A DNA stretch of 64,000 bases, from positions 22,095,258-22,159,257 of the forward strand of contig CM052354.1 in the NCBI GenBank assembly GCA_028551475.1, given 5' to 3'. Origin of the DNA: Casuarina equisetifolia (taxonomy: Eukaryota; Streptophyta; Magnoliopsida; Fagales; Casuarinaceae). Each line of letters opens with the position of its first letter. Position 1 is the stretch's first letter. Positions 13,277-23,624 of the stretch are shown one piece after another. The position numbers were made by a program, and so were the translations under genes. The notes under the pieces are model-generated. The model saw only the letters and a program-made list of their open reading frames with translations. It was not told where the DNA came from and did not search any database.

Positions 13277-13815
13277 TTGTCTAAAACAAGTCCAATAAGC
13301 ATAGGCAAATGCAATATTCTAAAATTCCACAAAGTCAAATTCACAATATCTATTCACATTTTAAGGTAGTTTATGATATTAGGAAGTTCAAGATCAAGCT
13401 CAAAAGTTAGATCTTGAGCTATAAAACATTTTTAATATTTGAATATTACTTAATAATCATATTTTTCATGTAATTTTTGCCTCCAACACTCTCTCATGAA
13501 TTAAATATATCTTGAACTTAAGGTTGAATGGGTAAAATGAATACTTATCATACACCAAACATATTCTAAAAAGGTTTAAGTGAAGTTAAAAACAATCTGT
13601 GACTAATTGACTAGAAAAATCTAGAAATATTAGAACAATAACTTATAATTGAACCATACCATACAGGTTTTGGGAAGAAACTTTATTTCATATGGACTTT
13701 GATATTATATTAAAAATTAACAATAAAATTAAATTTTAAGTTAAGGCCAAACATTAAAATTCCATCATTCAAATTATTCCTCTTTACCATTTCCACAGAA
13801 TATGGGAATAATATC
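13277..13815 (+). pseudogene. Relic of the WRKY last exon, split by an insertion
   Basis: 13277-13375 aligns with 2093-2192 of the real exon (shared aataagcataggca/aatgagcataggca and ttcacat..aaggtagtt). 13746-13815 aligns with 2270-2345 (shared aaattccatc and catttccacagaa). Between them lie about 370 AT-rich bases with no counterpart in the gene, and the equivalent of 2193-2269 is missing. The zinc-binding WRKY portion is absent, so nothing functional remains. Confidence 0.7.
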
Positions 13816-14394
13816 GTCAAGGGCTCATCACCCGTGAACTTTCCCTAACTAGGGTTCATCTTAAAAGGCACTTTCCTTGTCTTTTTTCCCAAAGAAGACA
13901 CTAATTTAATAGCATTTTCAGGGACAAGAACCATCAATCGGTTTGATAGCAAACAGGAAGCAACTCCCATAAATCACGTGAAGTGAGTTGAAAATGCTAG
14001 AAAGTTTCATACGTGGGGCAATATCTCATTTTGGATTCTTTATACGAATCATCAAAGACGTGTGTTGTCTTCACGTTCGAAATCTGTCTTTGTACTTGCC
14101 AATTCTGTATACTTTCTGGCTCTTCTTGCTTGCACTGACGCTCCCATATTGACGGAGTGTTGGTATAGTCCAAAGGTCCTTAATTGACCGTTTTGTCTTT
14201 GCTTTCTTCTACACCATGTGGCCAGTAGTGGACTAAACCTCCACTGGAACTAGCTTTTCGGATCAAACTTCAGGGTTCCAAACGCCATCGATGGAGACCC
14301 AAATCAATGCATAAAAATGTTAGCCTTTTGCAGGCACTGTTGTTTAGTGTATAGTAGAACAGAATCGTAGAAACAGAGCATTAATTGACACATC

Positions 14395-14640
14395 AAGATT
14401 GAGATGATCTTTAAAAGAGCATTAATGAACCCCTCAAAGCCATCAAGACATATCAAAATTGTCCTCAAAAAGAAGAACGCTGCAGTAAGTGTTGAAAGAT
14501 TTGATAAATATATAGAAAAGGTGAAGAAGGGCAGCCGATGGGAACGTGCTATTAGGATTCTAGGGGACTACAATGGCTTGTTGTAGTGAAAAGTTAAACC
14601 GAATCTAAGCATTATGTAAAGATCTTTGCAACCCGATATT
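14395..14640 (+). pseudogene. Zinc-finger/PARP-like family gene, dead copy 3
   Basis: 14401-14530 codes for IEMIFKRALMNPSKPSRHIK and similar, collinear with VEMIFQKASRNPLKPSRRIK of the open copy. The region equivalent to exon 1 and the intron is deleted; sequence jumps from the promoter-like flank at about 14370 straight into exon 2. A stop at 14584-14586 ends the frame after the equivalent of the GNEVLRFYG segment has been scrambled. Confidence 0.65.
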
Positions 14641-14988
14641 TTTCTATGAATGTAGAGACAATTTATCGTGAATTTCGTAAAATCCTTGGTATTTGTTACG
14701 CTTGTGCATATTTGTGTGATTACACCATTTAACTTAAAACTTCACCATAAAATTCAAAGCTATCCAAGTGTCAATGCATCAGATGAACACAGCTCATAGG
14801 ATCAATGACTGGTGTTCTAAATGAAACTTTGCTCTGTAATATGTAGTAAAGAACAAGATGTGGGGGAAAGGCTAGTTTATTAGTACGAAGTTGCGCTGTT
14901 AAACCTCAAATTCTAGTTTATATTACTACAATAAGAAGCAGCCTTGGTTGTCACCAACCTGCAGACATGCATCGATCAGGGTCAGGTT

Positions 14989-16638
14989 TTACCTCCATGC
15001 ACTGGAGGCAACTAAAACTCGGTTTAACCAGCCCAAAAACAGGGCTCCATCCCTCTCTTCAAGTGTATACTTCTCACAGTAATTCTGCAGCAGGGTTTTG
15101 ATCGTAGCATTCACCAGGGAGCTTAATGGGTAAGGTGTGAACCCCGCCATCATAAACCGAGACTTCCATTTTCCAAGAACCTCATGACGTTCTACTCTTT
15201 CGATCCCTTCGCAAGCTATTAAGTTAACGATGTCACGAGCCAGACAGTGCTGCTCAACATTGATACGCTCCTTATGTTCCCTCGGCAGAGTCACGTCAAT
15301 GGATTCAAAAATGGCCAGATAATAATCCATGGTCTCTAGGAAACGATGAAAGAATGGAGCAGTGTTGGTATTGGATTCTTGCTCGACAAGAGTGACCACC
15401 TTCGGAGATAATCTCTTAATCAACCTTAACAGGCGGTCTCGATGATTCTGGCTGCCCACGCTTTCATCTGGCATGTGATGCAACACGAAGGCAAAATTCA
15501 CTGCAATGGCTTCACCAGGTCGAACTCTAAGGTCTTGAAGTTGAACCTCAGCGGCAGAAATGGCAGAAGCATTGAACTCAAAGGGTACGTTACATGACTG
15601 TGCCAGCTTTGATAGCCTTTTCCCTACAATGTCAAGACCCCCTCCGCGGGCATAAGCTGAGAAGGAATCATCTATGCCGGTGATACGAATACGTGGAGGC
15701 CCTCCAGGCCTTCCGGCAAGACCCTGGATTAAGGTGATCCACTGGCTGCCCTGTCCAATCTGAAAATCAATTATATGTACTTCACTTTCATCCTTCAAAG
15801 CTTCAGCAATAGCCCCATTTGCAGACATATAACCAAACTTGAAGTATGGGCAGACTTCATAGAGTAAGGACATGTATGAAAGAAGTTCAGGGCTGGCTGG
15901 TTCTTTGCATCTAAGAGCTTTGTAGATAGAACTCCCAGAAGAGGCAAATCTTGCGATAAACCCTTCCAGGAGGTAAGCTCCTAAACGTTGGATTGGCTCA
16001 CCAGAAACTGACACCCTCTGTCGTAACTCTGTCACTAACCATTCAACTGTGAAAGTATCATTGTCTGCTATTGCTTTTGCACAAGAACAAAGCACATCTT
16101 TCAAGTTCCTTCCAGCGACCATTTCCATCATTTGTTTCCACTTCTCTGCTTCTGATGGAACTTTGTACTGGTTGTGTCCGACAGTTGTTGTGATGGAGTA
16201 TACGTCAAGACTATCTGAATCAGTTCCCAACATAGCAGTTTCTAGTTCCCGTATCTTGTGCCTCAGGTCATCAACATCATCTGTTAAGCAAGATCCACTT
16301 ACTGGGGAGTTGCATGTATAGTTAGGGGATTGATGTGGGTCTACTGGGAGTGACTTAGAATCTAGTTGTGAAACTGGGCTTCCATTTGGTGTGACACTGA
16401 CCGGAGATGGAGAATTCTGAACGAAGTTACTACTGGTCCCTGACGATGACTCAAGGGTACAATACAGCTCAAAATACCGGGATGAAGGTTGGGTTCCATG
16501 GCAGCTATCCTCGGAGGACGAGTTGGGGTCAGAATATGGAATGGTGGGTAAACAATAGGACTCTGGCTCTTGCACTGACTGCTCAGAGAACCTGTGCGAC
16601 ACATTTGAAGGGGTTCTTTGTTTCTGAGATGGTTCCAT
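14989..16638 (-). CDS. GRAS-family transcriptional regulator, PAT1 branch (SCL13/SCL21/CIGR-like)
   Basis: Intact single-exon reading frame of 549 residues; the ATG at 16638 is the first in frame. Residues 1 to about 170 are Ser/Pro-rich and variable. The GRAS domain fills the rest: leucine-rich region I with LKDVLCSCAKAI (about 180), the VHIID motif as VHIIDFQIGQGSQW (about 290), leucine-rich region II, the PFYRE block with PFFHRFLETMDYY (about 430), and the SAW end with VLGKWKSRFMMAGF and GWLNR...SAW. The pattern ALRCKEP...LLSYMSLLYEVCPYFKFGYM is typical of the PAT1 branch, whose members act in phytochrome, gibberellin and stress signalling as nuclear or cytoplasmic co-regulators without a DNA-binding domain of their own. 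The gene converges on the duplicated WRKY/zinc-finger block. Confidence 0.95.
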   Translation of the reverse strand: MEPSQKQRTPSNVSHRFSEQSVQEPESYCLPTIPYSDPNSSSEDSCHGTQPSSRYFELYCTLESSSGTSSNFVQNSPSPVSVTPNGSPVSQLDSKSLPVDPHQSPNYTCNSPVSGSCLTDDVDDLRHKIRELETAMLGTDSDSLDVYSITTTVGHNQYKVPSEAEKWKQMMEMVAGRNLKDVLCSCAKAIADNDTFTVEWLVTELRQRVSVSGEPIQRLGAYLLEGFIARFASSGSSIYKALRCKEPASPELLSYMSLLYEVCPYFKFGYMSANGAIAEALKDESEVHIIDFQIGQGSQWITLIQGLAGRPGGPPRIRITGIDDSFSAYARGGGLDIVGKRLSKLAQSCNVPFEFNASAISAAEVQLQDLRVRPGEAIAVNFAFVLHHMPDESVGSQNHRDRLLRLIKRLSPKVVTLVEQESNTNTAPFFHRFLETMDYYLAIFESIDVTLPREHKERINVEQHCLARDIVNLIACEGIERVERHEVLGKWKSRFMMAGFTPYPLSSLVNATIKTLLQNYCEKYTLEERDGALFLGWLNRVLVASSAWR

Positions 16639-18209
16639 TGAAGAAGTACACGGTTCTCTAATTTATCAGATACCAAAGGTAGTTGGTGACCCAAAGCAAG
16701 AGCAGGGAACCTTCTGCTGATGTTGTGAAACTTGACTGAAAACTCTCTTTCTCACTTCTTGAATTACAAAGCTTAGTCACTTCAAATTCCGTAGCTTTTA
16801 CATCATCTCCAATTTTTCAGCCTGTATGACATATCAAGCAAAGGTTTCCTGCAAATATGGATAGCAAGATACTTAATATCACAAGAAGAGGAAAAATCTT
16901 GCAGATCTTAGTGATACGAAGTATGTGAACACTGAAGAAATGTGATCCTATTAGCAATAAACAAGTTATTAAAGCTTATGCAAGGCCGGAGGTTAGGTTG
17001 GAAATATTTTAGAGAGCTCAAACCTGTGCTTAGTTCCAAATCACGGACCTTAAGATCATAGCCGTCTATGTATGGTCCGCTAAGTGAAGTTTTGAGAATC
17101 ACATAGGCAAAAAGGAATCTATAGAAAGGCATACAACTTTTTAGTTTATCGCACCTGAGTACTCAACAGTTCCTTTCAAGATCAAGGAGATGTACAAGAA
17201 GGAGAAACTAGTATATTTTGTTGTGTCTTTGGTGGGAAAATGATAAAAATCTTCACCAAGAAAAAAGTTAAGAGAGAAAAAGTAGGTTCTGTTTTGTAAG
17301 AAAGTCTCTGAGAGATGATGGCAACCATTAATGATGTCAGAACAGAGTCATAAATGATGCTGTAATCTTTGCATGTATTCCACTTGTAATTCATGCAAAG
17401 GACACTTCTGTCTTAAACTGAAGCTTGTTTCAAACCAAAAGTGTAATTCATAATCATAGAGAGAATACCAGACGAGAAAGAAAACTCTGACTGATTTTCA
17501 TTCTGAGGGCAGAAGAATTTATGAAAACATGCTGCCTGGTTACATGCATCAAATGGGAGTAGTCCCAATGGTGCTACCATAACATTCAAGCGACTCCTAG
17601 ATCGAAATCCTAATATTAGCATCACATTCAGAGAGAGGAAGCGAGAGAGGCTCTTCCAATACCATGTACGGCATCCCAGATCCATAAATCTGGGGTCCTG
17701 ATTACAAAACTAGATCCATAAACTCGTTGGGAACTCAGTGAGAGGAAATTTCCAAGCATCTAAGCTTGATACCCTCAAGCTGAGAGAGGCGGATTCAAAA
17801 GTAGGAAACAATAGCACAAAGAGAGAGACGCCAAGTGCTCATTCCAACTTCCAAATTGAAATCCGTAAGAAAGCTGTATCCTGAGAAAAAATGTAGGCAT
17901 AGAAAAAGGAGCAGAGCTTCTGGAGTTCAAATAGAAGGGGGAATCTTCTTCCTTATGCCAAGGCAAGAAGATTCCATCTTTCACAATTGTAGAACCCACC
18001 CATGATCACAAACAACAAATTACGTCAGAAAAGATCAAAAAATGAACTGAAATTTAGCTGAAAAATACAGACAGCACCATAACCTCATCACCAAAACCCC
18101 CTCGCTACAACCTAAACATACCAAAACTCAGCCTGAAAATCCAAGTAAGAAGGAAATTAAGAAACGCCATAATTACTTTAATAACTAGTTGATAGGTTTT
18201 TAGCATACC
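16639..18209 (-). other. Probable 5' leader of the GRAS gene with a leader intron
   Basis: On the minus strand a good acceptor (TATTTGCAG) sits at 16851, 211 bases before the start codon. A strong donor (AAG|GTATGC) sits at 18208. Together they suggest an intron of about 1.36 kb in the 5' UTR, as is common in PAT1-branch GRAS genes. A weaker donor lies near 17153. No coding region was recognised. The transcription start is unknown and probably lies above 18209. Confidence 0.45.
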
Positions 18210-18522
18210 TTCGATGGCTACGAACACAGATGCTCCAGGTTTCGTCTTCTTCTTCACTTCAAAGTTGAAACAAAAATCCTGGAGTGGGTACGAGGTCCCC
18301 CTCCCTACAAATATATCTGATACTTATCGTAAGTCCCGATTGAAGAATAACCCAATATTCTACGAAATTTACAAGAAGGCCACTGACACTGAACCAGAGG
18401 AAATTCTCGGGTCATCATCACCTACTTACCAACTTTTTGACCTTTTTCTGTCGCAGTATGTCACTCGAAAAGCTGTAATAATACGAAGGAACGTCCTCTT
18501 TTGGTTTGCTGTTCTGGGATAA

Positions 18523-21500
18523 AATGTAAAGCAGGATAATATCTATGAAACTTCACTCTTTTTTTTTTTATTCGTCATATTCATATTTTCAAGGTAAAAC
18601 AGCCATGAAGCATTTTTAGCAGTAGAGGGCAGTTTTGGTTTTACAGTTCCTGCAAGTAGAAGGGTTCTTTATACACCAGAAAACCCAAAAGGTAGAAGGG
18701 CCTTTTCCAAATGGAAAAAGAAGAAGAAAGCAGGTAAAAAGACCCCAACGTAGGGCGTTGGCCCACACGCTTTGCTACATCTTTATCTCTCCATGTCCTT
18801 TCCCACGCCAGTACCTTTCTTTATTTCCACCCTGCTTTTATAGTTTAAATCAACCTGCTGTGGCCTTTGTAGTCTTATCATTACCAAATCATCCATACTC
18901 AGACTCTTAAGCAAAACCTCAAGAAGGCTTGCTGAACAGACCAATACACTACATATATCTTGGAAGTCACTGTGCTGAGACCTTGCCATCCGTAACCTTT
19001 AGGTGCTATCATTGTACTTAAAGTTACAATTATAAGTAACAGTCAAATGGTGCAAGGATTCATTCGAGCACAGGATGCCAGGAAGGTTCAAATTGGACGT
19101 AGCTGGTAGTTCCTGGCAGATTCAAGTGGTGGGTAGGTTTTTTGAAGGGTAGATGTTCAAAACATGGTAGCTCATAAATGTGCCTTATAAAAACGTGTGC
19201 CAAGTACTGAATGAGGGAACCTATGGGTCTCGCTTGTCTGTTCATGTCCTTGGTCTATCAATCGTGTTTCAGACTCTTGTCGGATCACCAAGTTCAGAAG
19301 TCTTTTGTCTTAATCTCTGTCAACTTTGAACATAATATAAGATTAATACTACACGTTTGGCATTGGGCGTTGAAACTTTCCTAACTTTCCTCCCACTGGT
19401 TTTGAGTTTTCTATATCATATTTTTTCAGGTCCATCGTCCACACCAAATAGAAGATGAACCTAACTTTTCAAAGTCCCGACGCAACGTTCGAAAAAACAG
19501 ATTTGTCGGCAAGAAAACACAGAAAATACAAAGGGAATGGTGGTGCGTGACTTCCATGGCTTCCCAGAGTAGGCCATTGTCTAAGGATTGACTCCAGAAT
19601 TTCGATTAAAAGGGATGCCTGAGTCTCCTCCTTTTCGTCTTCTTTATGCGAAGTAAAAGTCTTCCTGGAAATCGTCGTGTAGTATGCTGATCGTGCTTAC
19701 AGCTCTGCCGTTCAATTTATTGAAGCAGCTACCTTTTGTCAGAGGGTGGAAAACGGCAGCGTTGAACAGCATTCGTTTCCGATTTGTTCTGGTTTCGGAA
19801 GCTTGGGATATTGTCATCAGCACCGCGTCATGCTGCTGCAAAATTTAGTTTCTCTAGTCAAATGGGTGGGAGGTTGCAGGAACAGGACAACCGCTTCATA
19901 TCAGTGCATGAGTTCAAACTTTTTTGAATGGAAAATCAAGGTCAACATTGGTTGTTGATAATGATTTTTTTATTAAAATTTTAATATCTTGACTTAATTT
20001 TTTTATAAAGGAAGATATATTATGAAATTTATGTTGATCATGCAATACATTCAAATACAACAAAATCAAAATAATTTGATTTTTAAGTCGGTGGCCCATT
20101 TGCTGTAAACAATGAAGGCTGCTTTGACATTCTCTGCTAAAAACACGCCTTAAGGCAGTGAAAAGGAAGTTATTTTCATGGGCTGGAGACATCTGCCTGT
20201 CATTTAGCATGCATGTCAAACCTTTCTGCGTTGTCACCATCAGAAAATTGAACATTTTAGCAAGTCCCAAACCAAGAATATCACTCCATCTGTAGTTTTA
20301 GTGGCAAGATATTCAAAGATCTAATCATGTTGGAAGACTTTTGGCATTCACTGCAGAAGATTGTCAAGGAAAAAAGGCCGCTAATCCTGTTGAATTTACA
20401 CAAAGTCAGAGAGAATCTAAACTTTGAGAACGTTGACATCATGAGTGACATAATAATATGAAAAAAAGTCGTCGGAAAAAAAAAGAGAGAGAATGACCTC
20501 AGATTTTGTCTGCTCCAGAGCATCATTCTCCACGAAAATGGTTGTCTTTTTGAAATGGAGTACGTGCATTCTGACCTCCGTTTACTTGGAAAAGCAGAAC
20601 AAGCAATGGTAGTAGTCTTTTCAAATCACTATAATGACTAAATCTCCGTGACAGAATCGTATACGGAATACAAGGATTGGAACGAAATCTAAACTTACTG
20701 TATGGGGTAGGTTGCTCTGTTTCTGTGATCCCAGAACTGCTTCTTGCAGAGTGGGAACGAGGCAGAGACTCTGCGGCCCGCTCAACGATTTAGGCAGTCA
20801 AGCCATTACTATAATAGATAAGGTTCGTCTTCCATCTTGTAGTGGACCACAACAGAAGAAGACAATTGAAAGCTGCTTTCAAGACACTCAACACAAGCTG
20901 TATTTCCTTCCTTTTCCAGTGTGAAATATATGGTAAAACCAAGTTCATCTCTTAATTTAACATCGAGAATTGATTTTAAATATAATACCCATATTTTGGA
21001 TGGAATATTTGTTGATGGAATCATCATAATTTTCTATAAGATAAGAGAAGCTTACTATAAATAGTAAGTGTCTCATATTATTAATATTTTGATTTAATGT
21101 CTTTTTATTTTATTTTTTGTATTTAGATATCTTTCTCTTTTCAATTTGAGTTTAGTGGAAGAATTGATCTCCTTTAACCAAACTTAGATTTAAGGATAAC
21201 ACTCTTCATTCATGTATTAGGTACTTCTAATTTTCCTTTTTCATTTAAAACCACCGCTTATGGATTAAGTTCTTATAATCTTTCATATTTAGGACAAGAA
21301 TGTTTGTTAAAAATAGTGATTATATCATGTTATTAATGTATTGATCTAGCATTCTTCTTAGATATTCATATATCCCTTCTTCTAAAGATTAATTTTTGAA
21401 GGGTAGAGCTACCAACTCCTTGTGTTGAACTGTACCAACCCTCTCTCGGTCGGTCCAAAGTTGGTATACCGAACCCTACTCAAGAATTAAAAAGTTACGA

Positions 21501-22486
21501 TGCAGAGAAATTTATGCTAATTATGACTTCCGTAAGAGTAAAAGCAAGCAACAAGCAGAGCGGAGAAGAAACGTGAAGGAAAGTAAAACACCTAGGGCCA
21601 GAGTAGAGTAGAGCGTGAGAAAGAGAGAAAACCCATGCAACTCATCTTGAATGAGACGATCATGAAGCAATGTTCATGTATTTAGATTGATTGACAGTGT
21701 ACTTCGGGCAGGCCTTCTACATCAACCAAGTCTTCTGGGCTTCAGCCCCATGGAAGCTGGGACATTGCTCCAATGTTTTAGTGCATTTTTGTCCATCGGC
21801 ATCATGTCATCTCATCCTCTTTCTATGATGTTCTAGTGTTATAATAATGAGTGTGTAAAACGATATAGTTTTGTGCATTGGGACCAAAAAGATATCATTT
21901 TACTTTGTAAAATACTCGAAGTAAAATTTGTGCATGCAAAGAAAACTTTGAATATGTTATTTATCTATTGGCTAAGATGATGCCAGTTTTGATTTTTATA
22001 CTATGAAAGAGCATACAAGTGAAATATGGTAAAAAATAATGAGATTACTTGGGCTTTTAAATCTAATGGCATATGTAAGACTGATTTTGTTCAAATCATA
22101 GTAAATTATAAGCAATGAATGATGCTATAGCACTTTTGCCGCAATTATCATGAGTTAAAGTTGTGAGGTTTGCAAGTGATAAAAGAAATACTTGTATTAG
22201 AACCATGAGTTATCCACTTTGATCATGAATTTTAGTACTCCATAAAAATTTATTTCTTTCCTTAAAATCAAATTATAAGGAGTCTCAATTTGTTTATATA
22301 TAGCATATTCTACAGCATATTACAAGTAGTAGAAGTATCTTATTTAACATATACAAATTATACATCCATGTTACATGGAAGAAACAATAAAACAAAAGTG
22401 GATGAGATAAGATAACTTGACCCAAACTCATAGACTATAAACAACATGGTCATACAAATATATTATTGTAAGAGAAAAGAGTAAAG
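18523..22486. other. Intergenic, no gene recognised
   Basis: Only short open frames without family resemblance. 20700-20930 is somewhat more GC-rich, and 21390-21770 looks like low-copy transposon debris. The upper part (18523 to about 19000) may hold the GRAS promoter, and 22000-22486 the 3' UTR and flank of the small plastid-type gene on the minus strand. Confidence 0.4.
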
Positions 22487-23190
22487 TTAACCAGAAAAGA
22501 ATCGTTTCCACGATTGCCACGGCAGAAATCCACCTGCCAAAGAAGATGGATTTAGACCAAAATGCTTCCTGAACAAAACGTGCTCTGAAAAGGAACTAAA
22601 AGTAGAAGAATCATACCACATCCAGGGCATCGGAAGTAGTACTTCTCCCTCAGAACAAGCCCCGACCCTCCACATACCTCGCATTTTTTCTGTGCTATCT
22701 GCAACATAACATGAAAATGAAACACAAAAAGTAAAGGGATGATATCCAAATTCAACACAATACCTCTCCCAATTCTTCTCTCAGTGCAGTCAACAACAGG
22801 CCTAATCTTTATGTGCTTACAATTCTTTTGCTGAACTCAATCCCTGCCACCACAAAAGGTGTAACACCAGCTGCACAAGTAATTCTTCACTTTCATTACA
22901 ACAAGACATGGAGGAAGATTCAGATTAATAGAAAAAAACTTGCTAGCAACTGGAAAGTGAACGCCAATACCTATAGCACCAACAAAAATTTCCCAAGTGA
23001 CCTCCACGCCGGCCGGACCTGTTACACCGGAAACATCACTTAGCGCCGCAACCCTCGCCGCCGATATCCGGTTTCCATTCAAAACGGTGCACCTTTTCCG
23101 ATTGGAAGTACATGTTACGGGTTTGGTTCTAAACAGAGAGCGGTTCGAAGAGGGAACCGAGAGCACTGTGGTAGGGACTGAAACTTGCAT
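22487..23190 (-). CDS. Small plastid-targeted protein with paired CxxC zinc motif
   Basis: Four exons on the minus strand, 23190-22971, 22870-22821, 22698-22617 and 22533-22487, join in phase with GT-AG borders to give 132 residues. The first 50 residues are Ser/Thr/Arg-rich with few acids, like a chloroplast transit peptide. A hydrophobic stretch follows (VTWEIFVGAI-AGVTPFVVAGIEF, about 66-90), probably one membrane segment. Then comes a zinc-type pair, CEVCGGSG and CPGCGG (about 95-120), resembling half of a DnaJ/BSD2 cysteine-rich domain, and the end is GFLPWQSWKRFFSG. DnaJ-type zinc domains in plastids serve as disulfide or assembly chaperones; that role is inferred, not shown. The protein looks like a conserved uncharacterised plant family. 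It is head to head with mTERF9. Confidence 0.82.
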
Positions 23191-23624
23191 GGCAGAGAAC
23201 AGAGAAAGCAAGCCGAGAGGCTGACCATGGAGTCTCAGGGACCCCAGTTCTCATGCTCTGTGCCGCTTGAACTGGGCCACGTCGCCGTTGTTCACACCAT
23301 GCATCGTGTGGACGATAATAAACGCCGGTTGGTAAGGAAAACGACACAACGTTTTGTTAGCATTCATCTTTTGGACTCGAGCAAGGTGAAACGACTGCCC
23401 GTTTTACAACTTCCCAAAGAAACTTCTCAACCCAAGCACGAACCAACGGTAAGAAAATCAACCTCCATTTTCCCCAAACCTCGAGAATCTCAGAACCACC
23501 ATGAATCTTGGGTTAATTACCGGGGAGCAGCAAGACCTAAGAAGATAAGACCAGTCATGTTGGGAAGTAGATACTTTTCTGGGTAGGGTTTTTGGGTATA
23601 TTCTCCCTCTCTAGCTCTCTCAAA
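23191..23624. promoter_or_regulatory. Shared divergent promoter region
   Basis: The 434 bases between the start codons of the minus-strand CxxC protein and plus-strand mTERF9 must hold both 5' UTRs and promoters. A pyrimidine-rich TCTCCCTCTCTAGCTCTCTC leader lies just before the mTERF9 ATG, a common feature of plant plastid-gene leaders. No clear TATA box is seen. An open frame of 133 codons crosses this gap on the plus strand but resembles nothing and is taken as chance. Confidence 0.6.

Larger units (their letters stand above)
13277..14935 (+). repeat. Tandem duplication unit, copy 3 (debris)
   Basis: Contains a WRKY last-exon relic (13277-13815), WRKY 3'-flank homology (13830-14340, like 2930-3400 and 11140-11560) and a truncated zinc-finger-family relic (14395-14640). 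Its tail (14750-14930) matches 10420-10693 of copy 1. It ends about 50 bases before the stop codon of the convergent GRAS gene. Confidence 0.72.

Noticed and set aside
16049..16694. Frames of 84-110 codons on both strands
   Set aside because: Shadows of the Ser-rich N-terminal half of the GRAS gene.
18214..18522. 102-codon plus-strand open frame
   Set aside because: It lies opposite the probable first leader exon of the GRAS gene and resembles no family.
23185..23586. 133-codon open frame spanning the divergent promoter
   Set aside because: Overlaps the first exon of the minus-strand CxxC gene and both 5' UTRs; no recognisable protein.
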